27,783 bases of DNA. Origin: a virus. The position numbers were made by a program, and so were the translations under genes. Every line of letters begins with the position of its first letter. Positions within the stretch are counted from its first letter, which is position 1. The stretch spans positions 1 through 27,783 of the IMG/VR virus record IMGVR_UViG_3300025898_000031. The stretch is one strand, 5' to 3'. Of this stretch, positions 14,536 through 23,569 are shown piece after piece. The notes under the pieces are model-generated. The model had not been told where the DNA came from, made no database searches, and saw only the letters and a list, made by a program, of their open reading frames with translations.

Positions 14536-17500
14536 GTAACATTGACCAGCGTGTTGTTCAGATGATATTCGACAACAAGCTATTCGAACAAGGAGTCGCC
14601 ACCACACTAGCGTCTCTGGAAAAGCTGAACGCCGGTCTCAAGCTCCAGGGCGCAACCAAGGGTTTGACGGATGTCGATGCCGCTGCCAAGGGTATAAACC
14701 TGAGTTCACTGGCTTCTGGAATCGATACCGCTGCAAACAAGTTCCACGCGATGTCTGTCGTCGGTGTTGCAGCATTGGCGACTATCACCAGCAAAGTCGT
14801 CAACGCCGGTATTGAGATCGGTAAGGCTTTCGTAATCGATCCCGTTAAGGACGGATTCCAGAATTACGAAACCCAGATAAACGCAGTTCAGACGATTTTG
14901 GCCAACACCGGTCTCGTCGGCCAAGCCGGTCTCAGCAAGGTAAACACAGTACTTCAACAGCTGAATACGTATGCCAACCAGACGGTATACAACTTCAGCG
15001 ACATGGCCAAGAACATCGGCACCTTCACGGCAGCCGGCGTTGATCTGCAGACTTCGGTCGATTCGATCAAGGGTATAGCAAACCTTGCGGCTCTTTCCGG
15101 CTCGAGCGCGGAACAAGCTTCGACAGCTATGTATCAGCTGTCGCAGTCCATCGCGTCCGGTAAGGTTCAGCTCCAGGACTGGAACTCAGTCGTCAATGCC
15201 GGACTCGGCGGCAAAGTATTCCAGACCGCACTTGAGAACACAGCCCGCGCAAGCGGCGTGGCCATCGACAGCATCATCAAGAAGACCGGTAGCTTCCGAA
15301 ACAGCCTGCAAGAGGGCTGGCTCACCTCCGACATCCTGACTAAGACCCTTAGCCAGTTCACCGGAGACTTGAGCACTGCTCAGCTCAAAGCCATGGGCTT
15401 CACCGCCCAGCAAGCCGCACAGATCGAGCAGCTTGGTCTTACTGCTGTAAACGCAGCTACGAAGATCAAGACCATGACTCAGCTGACTCAGGCGTTGAAG
15501 GAAGAAGTTGGTACTGCATATGCCACCATCTTCAAGACGATCTTCGGTGACATCAACGATGCGACTACCCTATTCACGGGAATTCACAACGTTGCCGAGA
15601 ATGCACTAACCGGCCCGATCTACGCCCTGAACAGTTTGCTTCAGGGATGGGTTGCCCTCGGCGGTCGTAAGGAACTCATCGCAGATCTTTCGAACGCCAT
15701 GAAGGATTTCGGAGCAGTCGTCAAGGTAGTCGAAGGCGCCTTCAGAGAGATCTTCCCCGCGACCACGGCGGAACAGCTTTACAACGCAACACTCTTATTC
15801 GGAAACATCATCGACAGATTCAAAATGGGAGGAAAGACTGCTGAAGAATTGAAACAGACTCTAGCGGGTTTGTTCTCAATCATCAGTCTGGCCATCTTCA
15901 TCGTCAGACAAGCTATCGACGCTCTGGCGAATCTGTTCGGTGTTGTGACAAATGGCTCCGGGGGTTTTCTCAGCCTCACGGCGCGAATGGGCGAAGCCCT
16001 TGTAAGGTTCAAGGATTTCGTCGAAGAAGGGCACGGAGTCACCGAGTTCTTCGACCTCTTGGGCAAGGTCTTATCCGTACCGATTCTGTTGGTCCAAGCT
16101 CTCGCTCGATACATCGGAGAACTCTTCGACAAGTTCGATGGGAGCAAGGCGTCAAAAGCTCTAGGTGATGTCACAGCCAAACTCGGACCTCTTGGTCAGT
16201 TGGCTAAACTCGCGTCGGACGGCTGGGGTCTTCTGGTCAGACACTTTGGCGATCTGATCTCCTTCTTCGAGCCTTTGGCCAAAAAAGCTGACGACTTCAT
16301 CCACAACTTGGCCCATTCCATCACATCCGGGCTGAGCAGCATCAACTTCCAGGATGTTCTCAATCTTCTGAACACTGCTTTGTTCGGCGGTTTGATCCTT
16401 CTGGTAAAGAAGTTCGTGGACAAGTTCAAGGGCGGTGGTGAACTTGGCGAGTTTGTCGACACAGTCAAGGAAACGTTCGAGGGCCTTACCAAGACTCTTG
16501 AGACGATGCAGGGGACTCTCAAGGCGGCAACGTTACTCGAGATAGCCGCTGCAGTCGGAATCCTGACCATTTCGGTAATCGCACTCTCCAGAATAGACCA
16601 AGCCGGTTTGATCCGGTCCAGCGTCGCCATCACGGTGATGTTCACTCAACTCGTTGCTTCTATGGCGATCTTCCAGAAGTTCGTCGGCACCGAGGGCTTC
16701 TTGAAGATGCCTTTCATGATGGGTTCACTTCTTCTACTTGCGACTGCGATCGACATTCTCGTCATCGCCGTCAAAGAGTTGGCCGGACTCGATTGGAACA
16801 GTCTCTCCAGAGGTCTGAGTGGGCTTGGGATTCTCCTCGCTGAGTTGATCGGCACTATGAAACTGATGGGCAGTCCTGAAGGTTTCATAGCTACTAGCTT
16901 GGGTCTGAACGCCTTCGCCAAGGCTGTCGACACTCTGTCCAAAGCCGTGGTCGGGTTGTCCGGTCTCAGTTGGGATCAGCTAGCCAAGGGTTTGAGCGGT
17001 ATAGCTGGCGTTCTCGCGGCATTGGCTCTCTTCAGCAGATTCGCTGAGGCAGACAAGGTCGGAGTCAGTGCTGGACTGGGTATCATCCTTCTTGCCACTG
17101 GGATCAAGATCCTAGCCAGTGCGATGCAGGGATTCGCCAACTTCAGTTGGACTCAGATCGGCAAGGGTCTCGCATCCATGGCCGGTGGTTTGGCCATCAT
17201 GGCGGCTGCATTGAAACTGATACCACCTCAGTCGGTGGTGTCTGCAGCAGGTGTGCTCATCGTCGCTTCATCTCTTGGGATGATCGCGACAGCCATGAAC
17301 AAGATGGGACAGTTCAGCTGGGGTCAGGTAGCCAAGGGTATAGTGTCGATGGCTGGTGCTCTCGGCATTATCGCCGGCGCTTTGGCGCTTCTGCCTCCGG
17401 AATCACTTCTCTCGGCAGCTGCAATCTTCGTCGTGGCGTCTTCTCTCGGAATGATGAGTTCTGCACTTGCCAAAATGGGAGGAATGTCTTGGGGAGAGAT

Positions 17501-18977
17501 AGCCAAAAGTCTGGTCGAACTCGCTGGCGCGCTCGGGATCATCGCTCTCGCTGTGATCTTCATGGAGGGAACACTACCAGGAGCAGCGGCTCTATTCGTC
17601 GTCGCAGCGGCCTTGGAGGTTCTGGTACCCGTACTGCACGCTCTAGGCAATATGTCGTGGGCACAGCTCGGGGAAGCAATGGCTGGTCTGGCCGGAGTGT
17701 TCATCATTCTGGGTGCGGCTGGTTTGGTGTTGGCTCCTCTAACTCCAATCCTCCTTGCTTTGGGCGCTGCTATTGCGCTGATGGGTATTGGAATGGCGGC
17801 AGCCGGCGCTGGAGTGTTCCTCTTCGCCGCAGGATTGACTGCACTTAGCGTCGCCGGTTCGGCCGGAGCAGCAGCTCTGGTTGGAATCGTCACAGCAATG
17901 CTCGGTCTTCTGCCGATGGTTGGCAAAGAGATCGGTCTCGCTGTGATCGCGTTCGCTCAAACGATCCAGACAGCAGGACCTGCGATCTTGGGTGCTATGG
18001 TTACGGTTATCCTGGCTATGGCGTCCGCGATCAATAAGACCGCTCCGACGGTGGTGACCACCCTTCTCAGTCTTCTGTTGATGCTTCTTCAGAAGCTGGT
18101 TGAGTACGTTCCAAAGCTTATCGATGCTGGCGCGAATCTCATCGTGGCGATTCTCAATGGGATCGCACGGAAGATTCCTGGAATTGTCCAGGCCGCGGTA
18201 AACGTGATCGTCGCCTTCATCAATGCCGTGGGGCAGCAAGGCAAGCCACTTGCCGATGCGGGTTTCAACGCATTGATCAACTTCATCAACGGTATCGCCA
18301 ATTCCATCAGACAGAATACTCCGCAGCTGATTCAGGCCGGTAAGAATTTAGCCTCAGCAATCATCAGTGGTTTGACAGGTGGACTGTTCAGTGGAGCATC
18401 GGCGGTGTCGCAAGCAGCTCAGGAAGTTGCTCAGGTCGCCTTGGCTGCTGCAAAGAAGGCTTTGAATTCGCATTCCCCGTCCAAGGAATTCATGAAGATC
18501 GGTGCTGATGGCTCAACCGGTCTTGCTCTCGGACTTGAGTCCATGAGCGACATGGTGGCGAATTCTTCGGCTAATGTAGGTAAGACAGCCCTACTATCCA
18601 TGAGTAAGACCATCGCAGGTATGTCGGATATGATCACAGGAAATATCGATGTGACGCCTACCATCACACCGGTTCTGGATCTGTCCGATGTCAAAAAGAA
18701 GGCCGGTGAAATCGGCGGGATATTCGGAACGACTTCGGTGAAGACCGACGCCTCGTATTCGAATGCGGTAAATGCCTCCGCGGGATATTCACAGAATCAA
18801 TCCACATCCATGCAGACCACCGGGACTCAACAGTCTGGGGGTGTCTCCTTCACTCAGAACAACTACTCGCCAAAGGCGTTGTCTTCGGCGGAAATCTACC
18901 GTCAGACGAAGAACCAACTGTCTACAGTGAGAGGTGTCCTTGTTTACCAAGGTGGAGGTGCGAACCAGTCAGGGTAG
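14532..18977 (+). CDS. Tape measure protein
   Basis: 1481 residues, the longest gene, placed after the chaperone as in all siphoviruses. It has a helical N-terminus (MIFDNKLFEQGVATTLASLEKL), a QINAVQTILANTG...TYANQTVYNFSDMAKNIG domain typical of tape measures, and a long central hydrophobic zone of 57-59-residue repeats (753-1040). The C-terminus contains KALNSHSPSKEFMKIGADGSTGLALGLE, the usual SPSK motif near the end of such proteins. It sets tail length and enters the host membrane during DNA ejection; at about 0.15 nm per residue a tail near 220 nm is expected. ATG 14532 is chosen as the start; GTG 14511 would add seven residues. Confidence 0.93.
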   Translation: MSNIDQRVVQMIFDNKLFEQGVATTLASLEKLNAGLKLQGATKGLTDVDAAAKGINLSSLASGIDTAANKFHAMSVVGVAALATITSKVVNAGIEIGKAFVIDPVKDGFQNYETQINAVQTILANTGLVGQAGLSKVNTVLQQLNTYANQTVYNFSDMAKNIGTFTAAGVDLQTSVDSIKGIANLAALSGSSAEQASTAMYQLSQSIASGKVQLQDWNSVVNAGLGGKVFQTALENTARASGVAIDSIIKKTGSFRNSLQEGWLTSDILTKTLSQFTGDLSTAQLKAMGFTAQQAAQIEQLGLTAVNAATKIKTMTQLTQALKEEVGTAYATIFKTIFGDINDATTLFTGIHNVAENALTGPIYALNSLLQGWVALGGRKELIADLSNAMKDFGAVVKVVEGAFREIFPATTAEQLYNATLLFGNIIDRFKMGGKTAEELKQTLAGLFSIISLAIFIVRQAIDALANLFGVVTNGSGGFLSLTARMGEALVRFKDFVEEGHGVTEFFDLLGKVLSVPILLVQALARYIGELFDKFDGSKASKALGDVTAKLGPLGQLAKLASDGWGLLVRHFGDLISFFEPLAKKADDFIHNLAHSITSGLSSINFQDVLNLLNTALFGGLILLVKKFVDKFKGGGELGEFVDTVKETFEGLTKTLETMQGTLKAATLLEIAAAVGILTISVIALSRIDQAGLIRSSVAITVMFTQLVASMAIFQKFVGTEGFLKMPFMMGSLLLLATAIDILVIAVKELAGLDWNSLSRGLSGLGILLAELIGTMKLMGSPEGFIATSLGLNAFAKAVDTLSKAVVGLSGLSWDQLAKGLSGIAGVLAALALFSRFAEADKVGVSAGLGIILLATGIKILASAMQGFANFSWTQIGKGLASMAGGLAIMAAALKLIPPQSVVSAAGVLIVASSLGMIATAMNKMGQFSWGQVAKGIVSMAGALGIIAGALALLPPESLLSAAAIFVVASSLGMMSSALAKMGGMSWGEIAKSLVELAGALGIIALAVIFMEGTLPGAAALFVVAAALEVLVPVLHALGNMSWAQLGEAMAGLAGVFIILGAAGLVLAPLTPILLALGAAIALMGIGMAAAGAGVFLFAAGLTALSVAGSAGAAALVGIVTAMLGLLPMVGKEIGLAVIAFAQTIQTAGPAILGAMVTVILAMASAINKTAPTVVTTLLSLLLMLLQKLVEYVPKLIDAGANLIVAILNGIARKIPGIVQAAVNVIVAFINAVGQQGKPLADAGFNALINFINGIANSIRQNTPQLIQAGKNLASAIISGLTGGLFSGASAVSQAAQEVAQVALAAAKKALNSHSPSKEFMKIGADGSTGLALGLESMSDMVANSSANVGKTALLSMSKTIAGMSDMITGNIDVTPTITPVLDLSDVKKKAGEIGGIFGTTSVKTDASYSNAVNASAGYSQNQSTSMQTTGTQQSGGVSFTQNNYSPKALSSAEIYRQTKNQLSTVRGVLVYQGGGANQSG
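16788..17651 (+). repeat. Five 57-59-residue repeats in the tape measure protein
   Basis: Each unit opens with a W-containing motif (LDWNS, LSWDQLAKGL, FSWTQIGKGL, FSWGQVAKGI, MSWGEIAKSL) at residues 753, 812, 871, 928 and 985, and a sixth opening (MSWAQLGEAM) is at 1041. Unit lengths are 59, 59, 57, 57 and 56. The interior is a run of hydrophobic helices (SMAGALGIIA...PPES...AASLGM). Confidence 0.85.
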
Positions 18978-19779
18978 CCTCCTCACGCTCCAGCTCGGTG
19001 ATGTCTCTGGGGGGCTCAACCTCAAAGACGTCACCGGGTTGGACCCCGTGAAAGCAACTCTGGTCTCATCGAGTTTTGCCGGTCAAGACGGCGAGCAGTA
19101 CCAGTCGGCCAAAAGGGAAAAGCGAAACATCACTATGAAGATTGGGCTTGATCCCGACCCTTCTGGTGCTACAGTCCTCGGTTTGCGTCGTCAGGTTTAC
19201 GCTTTCTTCAGGCCGAAAGCTCTGGTGAACCTGAAGTTCTTCGTCGACGACACAGACGACTCGATCGAAGATGGGTACGATATCGTCGGATATGTGGAGA
19301 GTTGTTTATCTCCAATGTTCGCTCAAACACCCGAGTTAAACATCTCGATCGTGTGCTTCGATCCGGACTTCTACGATCCCGTACCTGTGATGGTAAGCGG
19401 GATGACCTCGGCAGATTCCGCAGCCACATACTTTCCTTACATCGGAACCGTGGATACCGGAATCGTCTTCACATTCACGGTTAACGCTGCGATGTCGGAA
19501 TTCACTCTGTACTACGTGGATGGCAATCTCACCACGTGGACGATGGATTTCGCTGCTGCGTTGTTGGTCGGTGATGTCATCACGATAAGCACGGTTCCGG
19601 GTAATAAATACGCCGATCTACTCAGGGCCGGCGTAACAAGTTCGATCTTGTATGCGGTGTCGCCACAATCCATTTGGCCGTTGTTGGCTCCGGGGGACAA
19701 CTGGTTGAGAGTCTCGGCCACACCTACTCCTGCGAGCACGGCCACGGTCACCTACACAAAGCGATACGGAGAACTGTAG
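18934..19779 (+). CDS. Distal tail protein (Dit, sipho_tail family)
   Basis: 281 residues, overlapping the tape-measure end by 44 nt. GTG 18934 is used; TTG 18940 is an alternative with better spacing to GAGAGG. The N-terminal belt domain shows LQLGDVSGGLNLKDVTGLDPVKATL, FAGQDGEQYQSAKREKRNI and LRRQVYAFFRPKALVNLKFF, the classic Dit/Sipho_tail sequence. A galectin-like C-terminal part (IGTVDTGIVFTFTV, PGDNWLRVSATPTP) completes it. Dit forms the hexameric hub joining tail tube and tip. Confidence 0.88.
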   Translation: MSLFTKVEVRTSQGSLLTLQLGDVSGGLNLKDVTGLDPVKATLVSSSFAGQDGEQYQSAKREKRNITMKIGLDPDPSGATVLGLRRQVYAFFRPKALVNLKFFVDDTDDSIEDGYDIVGYVESCLSPMFAQTPELNISIVCFDPDFYDPVPVMVSGMTSADSAATYFPYIGTVDTGIVFTFTVNAAMSEFTLYYVDGNLTTWTMDFAAALLVGDVITISTVPGNKYADLLRAGVTSSILYAVSPQSIWPLLAPGDNWLRVSATPTPASTATVTYTKRYGEL

Positions 19780-20960
19780 TGGAACTCTACATTCTCGATG
19801 CTTTGTATCGTCGTCAGTACATCATCGATCAGTACATCTCGTTGATTTGGACTGAGCGACAGGCTGTGTACGGTGACTTCCAGCTGAATATCTACTCGAC
19901 CCACCAAAGTCGATCGTTGCTCAAACTGGACACCTACTTGGCTCTTGACCGATCCAACTACATCATGCGGATCGAGTCGTTCGAGGATGATCTGGATGCC
20001 GACGGGCAACGTGTTCTGATCATCAAAGGCCGATCGATGGAGGCGATCCTCCTCGACCGAGTCGCCAAAGAGTCGCTCAGTGATCTGACCACTTCTCCGG
20101 AATGGGTGATCACTGATACTCCGGCGAATATCGCGCGAACCGTGTTTCATGACATTTGTGTGAGTGGTATTCTGGATGTCGGGGATATCATTCCCAGCAT
20201 TTCGGAAACCTCGCTGATGCCGGCTTCGACGATCCCCGAGCCGGTTGATCCGATCACACTCAAGATCAAGCCGACCACGGTGTACGACGTCGTATCTACT
20301 CAGATATGTGCGGCTTACGATCTGGGATTCCGGATGCTGCGAGATGACAGCACCGGACTAATCCATTTCGACGTGTACGCGGGTAGCGATCGAACAACGG
20401 GACAAACCACCCTAACTCCGGTGATGTTCGGGCCACAGCTAGACAACCTTCAGAACACCAAAGAACTGACGAGAATTGACACGGCTAAAAATGTAGCCTA
20501 TGTCTTCTCGCCGGTCGGTTTCCAGATGGTTTATGCGACGGGGGTCGATCCGACAGTCGAGGGTTTCGAACGCCGAGTTTTGATGGTTGATGCGAGCGAT
20601 GTCACTAGTGGCACGTCTGCAGAGATCGAAGCAGCATTGATCCTCAAAGGGATGGCTGCTCTCACAGCATCGCGTGTTTATTTCGGATTCGATGGCGAGA
20701 TTAGTCAGAACAGTCAATACGTCTACGGGCGTGACTACAATATGGGTGATCTGGTCGAGTTGCAGAATACCGATGGTGTCGCAGCAGAAATGCGGGTCAC
20801 CGAATACATCTTCACCAACGATGATCAGGGCGAGCGTTCGTATCCTACCCTTACGAGCAACATCGTCATCAACACTGGATCGTGGTTGTCCTGGACCAGC
20901 AACAAAGCTTGGTTCGACTTCGATACTGACACAACATCGGTTTGGGGTAACCAACCCTAA
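19779..20960 (+). CDS. Siphovirus ReqiPepy6 Gp37-like tail-hub protein (Tal-like)
   Basis: 393 residues, GTG start sharing one base with the Dit stop (TAGTG), with GGAGA 6 nt upstream. The start MELYILDALYRRQYIIDQY is followed by SLIWTERQAVYGDFQLNIY, the block YLALDRSNYIMRIES, the block IIKGRSMEAILLDRV and GRDYNMGDLVELQNTDGVAAEMRVTEY near the end. This is the family Pfam names after gp37 of Rhodococcus phage ReqiPepy6, equivalent to gp27-like tail-hub proteins that sit under Dit at the tail tip. It carries no visible lytic domain. Confidence 0.85.
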   Translation: MELYILDALYRRQYIIDQYISLIWTERQAVYGDFQLNIYSTHQSRSLLKLDTYLALDRSNYIMRIESFEDDLDADGQRVLIIKGRSMEAILLDRVAKESLSDLTTSPEWVITDTPANIARTVFHDICVSGILDVGDIIPSISETSLMPASTIPEPVDPITLKIKPTTVYDVVSTQICAAYDLGFRMLRDDSTGLIHFDVYAGSDRTTGQTTLTPVMFGPQLDNLQNTKELTRIDTAKNVAYVFSPVGFQMVYATGVDPTVEGFERRVLMVDASDVTSGTSAEIEAALILKGMAALTASRVYFGFDGEISQNSQYVYGRDYNMGDLVELQNTDGVAAEMRVTEYIFTNDDQGERSYPTLTSNIVINTGSWLSWTSNKAWFDFDTDTTSVWGNQP

Positions 20961-20978
20961 TGAGAAAGGATGGGTCGC

Positions 20979-21218
20979 ATGGCTGTTGGTGATCAAGCAG
21001 CTGCCGCGGGATATCCGCTCGTTCCGGATACAGGAGAAGAAGGCCGAGTTCGCTGGGGTGGTCGAGAAATTAATCGGACCCGAGACGAAATTGCGGGCGT
21101 CAAGGCCACGGTCCCCGTCGGTAAATCCGGCTTCCGTACGGCTGCGGGGATCTCTTCCGGGACTGCTGATCCGATCGGTGGAAGCGACGGAGACATCTAC
21201 TTCAAAATCGTCTCGTAG
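20979..21218 (+). CDS. Small tail-tip associated protein
   Basis: 79 residues, ATG 20979 with AGAAAGGA 8 nt upstream; ATG 20970 lies inside that ribosome site. It has an Ala/Gly-rich start (AVGDQAAAAGYPLVPDTGEEG), a RWGGREINRTRDEIAGVK segment and a terminal SDGDIYFKIVS. Such short proteins ending in GDIYFK(I/V) commonly lie between tail-hub and adhesin genes in actinophages and are probably virion parts. No catalytic motif. Confidence 0.6.
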   Translation: MAVGDQAAAAGYPLVPDTGEEGRVRWGGREINRTRDEIAGVKATVPVGKSGFRTAAGISSGTADPIGGSDGDIYFKIVS

Positions 21219-21225
21219 GTGACGT

Positions 21226-21939
21226 ATGACCGATTACCTGCACTCCACCGGTAGTTCCGCAACGATGATGATCCGGGATTCAGGTACTACGGTCGAATTC
21301 TGGATCAACTCGAACAACTCCGATACGTTCGATCACAATCTACCGTGGTCTTATGGTATCAATGGCGTCATCAGCCCCTGGTTGTCGTTCAACTACAATG
21401 CGGGGGCTGGATGGCAACGTCTGGGTTCATGGAGTGTGACCACAACCCAGACTGTCCAGTTCAAACTGAACGCAACTGGCACTCAAGGGTTCGGCGGACC
21501 TACCACGTTCGTCCAGACCATCAATAGAACGACGGTACCAGCACCGCCTACGATGCCGCTTCTCACCAACGTCAGTGTATCGTCCATGGATGTCACTTGG
21601 ACAGACAACAACAATGGTGGGGCTACAATTCTGGGTTATCAGATTGGGTATAGCGTAAACGATCCATCTGGACCAAGCACGATTGTGGCAGCGCCGAGTT
21701 CCCCGCAAACTCTATCCAACCTGGCAATGGGCACATTGTACTATGTGTGGGTACAAGCTCAAAACTCGGTCGGATGGAGCGGCTGGTCACCATCCAGTTT
21801 CGCTACAACATTTCTAGGTGCGTATGTGAATGTGGGGGGAGTTTGGAAACCCGCAGTTCCCTACGTCAATGACGCCGGGGTTTGGAAACGAGCACAACCG
21901 ATCGTTGTCAGACAGGCAATCGACCGCGGTTTCGGCTAG
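21226..21939 (+). CDS. Minor tail/receptor-binding protein with Fn3 domain and W repeats
   Basis: 237 residues. Residues 1-105 are a beta-rich domain with many Asn/Ser/Trp (FWINSNNSDTFDHNLPWSYG). Residues 108-193 are a fibronectin type III domain (PPTMPLLTNVSVSSMDVTW, ILGYQIGYSV, LYYVWVQAQNSVGWSGWS). The end has two 13-residue W repeats (YVNVGGVWKPAVP at 200 and YVNDAGVWKRAQP at 213). Last gene of the tail-tip group, 7 nt after its neighbour; likely tip adhesin. Confidence 0.7.
   Translation: MTDYLHSTGSSATMMIRDSGTTVEFWINSNNSDTFDHNLPWSYGINGVISPWLSFNYNAGAGWQRLGSWSVTTTQTVQFKLNATGTQGFGGPTTFVQTINRTTVPAPPTMPLLTNVSVSSMDVTWTDNNNGGATILGYQIGYSVNDPSGPSTIVAAPSSPQTLSNLAMGTLYYVWVQAQNSVGWSGWSPSSFATTFLGAYVNVGGVWKPAVPYVNDAGVWKRAQPIVVRQAIDRGFG
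21823..21900 (+). repeat. Two tandem 39-nt repeats encoding YVNxxGVW
   Basis: Copies start at 21823 and 21862, exactly 39 nt apart. The same 13-residue period and G-x-W core occur in the tail protein encoded at 13427. Confidence 0.8.
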
Positions 21940-21982
21940 AAGTGGAGTAACGCAAGTACCTGCTTGAGAAAGGAAACTCGTT

Positions 21983-22384
21983 GTGACTTCCTGGCTACAG
22001 ACGGTCTTAGCCATGGTCGGCGCCGTTCTCGCGTCTTCTGGTTTCTGGGCCTATATGGACCACAGACGGAGCAGAGACAGTGCTGTCACTCGCCTCATGA
22101 TGGGGTTGGCCTACGATCGGGTCACGACGCTCGGCATCGCGTATATCGAGCGGGGATGGGTGACGAGAGACGAGTACGAGGAATACGAGAAATATTTCGT
22201 CGAACCGTACAAGGCTCTTGGGGGAAACGGGGTAGCCGAGCGGATTTGGTTGCAAGTCAGAACGCTTCCTTTCCGTCCCCACAGCAGATATTCTGAAATC
22301 TTCCGTAATTCCCACGAAAGGTTCATACCCGATGTCCCAGTCGTCACCCAGTACGAACGGGAGCCGGAGTCCACTCCTCAGTGA
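21983..22384 (+). CDS. Holin-like protein with one N-terminal membrane helix
   Basis: 133 residues, GTG start with GAGAAAGGA upstream. The N-terminal helix WLQTVLAMVGAVLASSGFWAYM spans the membrane, then basic HRRSR. The soluble part reads MMGLAYDRVTTLGIAYIERGWVTRDEYEEYEKYF, PYKALGGNGVAERIW. This combination (one helix, then L.YDR...LG..YI.RG.VT.DEYE, then GGNG.AER) is a well-spread phage family, encoded next to holins and often annotated as holin. Here it overlaps the second holin gene by 53 nt. Membrane location is certain in appearance; the pore role is inferred. Confidence 0.65.
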   Translation: MTSWLQTVLAMVGAVLASSGFWAYMDHRRSRDSAVTRLMMGLAYDRVTTLGIAYIERGWVTRDEYEEYEKYFVEPYKALGGNGVAERIWLQVRTLPFRPHSRYSEIFRNSHERFIPDVPVVTQYEREPESTPQ

Positions 22385-22808
22385 CTCGGTCTACAACGTC
22401 CTGAAGCACGTCGCCGCCTCCGGTTTGCCGGCTCTCGCGGCTCTCTACTTCGCTCTGTCGCAGATCTGGCATTTCCCGGACACCGCTCAAGTCATGGCGA
22501 GCATCGCGGCGATCAACACCTGCCTCGGTGTGCTTCTGGGTGTCTCGACGGTCGTCTACAACAACAGCGACGCGAAATATGTCGGTACGATCGAGGTCAC
22601 CAACTCCAGCGATGGACAGAAGAAGACCTTCTCGCTGAACCTCAATCAGGATCCTGAATCGATCGAGAATTTGGACGAGGCTACGTTCAAGGTGGCACCT
22701 GTCGTCCTCGCGCCGAGCGTCGTGCCAACACCACCGGAAGTACCGCCGATGCAGACGGTATATCCGAACCCCGGGAATCCTCCGCAGCTCGGAGGCCCGA
22801 GACACTGA
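22332..22808 (+). CDS. Holin (r1t-type)
   Basis: 158 residues. Two hydrophobic helices (GLPALAALYFALSQIW, then MASIAAINTCLGVLLGVSTVVY) separated by FPDTAQ give the two-helix hairpin of r1t-type phage holins. A soluble acidic domain and a long Pro-rich C-terminus (PPEVPPMQTVYPNPGNPP) follow. It would form membrane lesions that release the cytoplasmic amidase encoded at 3079. AAAGG lies 9 nt before ATG 22332. The start lies inside the preceding holin-like gene. Confidence 0.75.
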   Translation: MSQSSPSTNGSRSPLLSDSVYNVLKHVAASGLPALAALYFALSQIWHFPDTAQVMASIAAINTCLGVLLGVSTVVYNNSDAKYVGTIEVTNSSDGQKKTFSLNLNQDPESIENLDEATFKVAPVVLAPSVVPTPPEVPPMQTVYPNPGNPPQLGGPRH

Positions 22809-22820
22809 CCTTGTAGGGGG

Positions 22821-22856
22821 TCGCAAGATATGCAGAGGCTATAATGAGACCCCTAA
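22821..22856 (+). promoter_or_regulatory. Promoter-like element P1
   Basis: TCGCA at 22821-22825, 14 nt, then TATAAT (22840-22845) followed by GAGACCCCTA. The start codon of the next gene is 32 nt after the T of TATAAT. Same architecture as the elements at 23520, 24017 and 27320. A match to a bacterial -10 is plain; no TTGACA-like -35 is present. Confidence 0.75.
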
Positions 22857-22871
22857 CGCAAGGAGAAGCAA

Positions 22872-23429
22872 ATGCTTGCTGAAACCTTCACCGACATCCC
22901 CAACCAGCTGACCGCCGAAATCGACCGTTTGCTCGGTTTGATGTCCAGTCTCGAACCGCACTCCGATGAGTACATCGCGACGGCGGATCAACTCACCAAG
23001 CTCTACAAGCTGCTTGAGATCGACGCAAACCTAGCACTGAAGGTCGGCGACCAAGGCATCAAGCGCAAGGAAAGCGAAGCCAACCAAGAAATCAAAGAGC
23101 GTGAACTCACTCTCAAGGACGAGGACAACGCGTACAACCATAACCTGAAGAACCGAGAATTCGGTTTGAAGGAGACGGAGGTGCACGCCAATGTTGCCAC
23201 TCGCACTCATGAGACCGAGATCAAGCTCGTGGAAAGCCAAGCTAGCCTGCGCGTCAAGAACGCCGAGGCCGACCTGAAGAAGCAGGAGCTCGAACTCAAC
23301 AAGCGAGTCAAGGTGGACACGATCGCCATCATCGCCGGAAACATCATCGGCATCGGTTTGATCCTGGGCTACGAACGAGCACACATCGTGACGTCGAAAG
23401 CCCTCGGGTTCGTCCTGAAGTCTAAGTAA
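22872..23429 (+). CDS. Coiled-coil membrane-anchored protein
   Basis: 185 residues, AGGAGA 5-6 nt before ATG. Residues 1-45 form two short helices (LTAEIDRLLGLMSSLEP, YIATADQLTKLYKLLEID). Residues about 50-145 are a long charged coiled coil rich in K/E (VGDQGIKRKESEANQEIKE..ETEIKLVESQASL), and a membrane helix follows (TIAIIAGNIIGIGLILGY, about 152-169). Driven by its own P1 element and ended by a perfect terminator, so it is transcribed as a single gene. Function unknown; the layout would suit an envelope-associated spacer or superinfection factor, but nothing in the sequence decides this. Confidence 0.8.
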   Translation: MLAETFTDIPNQLTAEIDRLLGLMSSLEPHSDEYIATADQLTKLYKLLEIDANLALKVGDQGIKRKESEANQEIKERELTLKDEDNAYNHNLKNREFGLKETEVHANVATRTHETEIKLVESQASLRVKNAEADLKKQELELNKRVKVDTIAIIAGNIIGIGLILGYERAHIVTSKALGFVLKSK

Positions 23430-23455
23430 CAACGCAGACCGAACCGCAGGAAGAC

Positions 23456-23512
23456 AAAACACGATGGACGTGTTGGAGCTAACCCCTCTAGCACGTCCAT
23501 CGTGTTTTGATT
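23456..23512 (+). terminator. Rho-independent terminator after the coiled-coil gene
   Basis: A 17-bp perfect inverted repeat: AAAACACGATGGACGTG (23456-23472) and its complement (23492-23508), with a 19-nt loop, then GATTTT. A-rich on the left arm and T-rich on the right arm, so it could work in both directions. Confidence 0.9.
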
Positions 23513-23519
23513 TTCTGCC

Positions 23520-23555
23520 TCGCAGATACTACATGGCCTATAATGAGACCCCTAC
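23520..23555 (+). promoter_or_regulatory. Promoter-like element P2
   Basis: TCGCA (23520-23524), 14 nt, TATAAT (23539-23544), GAGACCCCTACCGAAAGG. The start codon lies 31 nt after the first T of TATAAT. It begins 8-12 nt after the upstream terminator, so the two form an insulated junction. Confidence 0.78.
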
Positions 23556-23569
23556 CGAAAGGCCATGCT

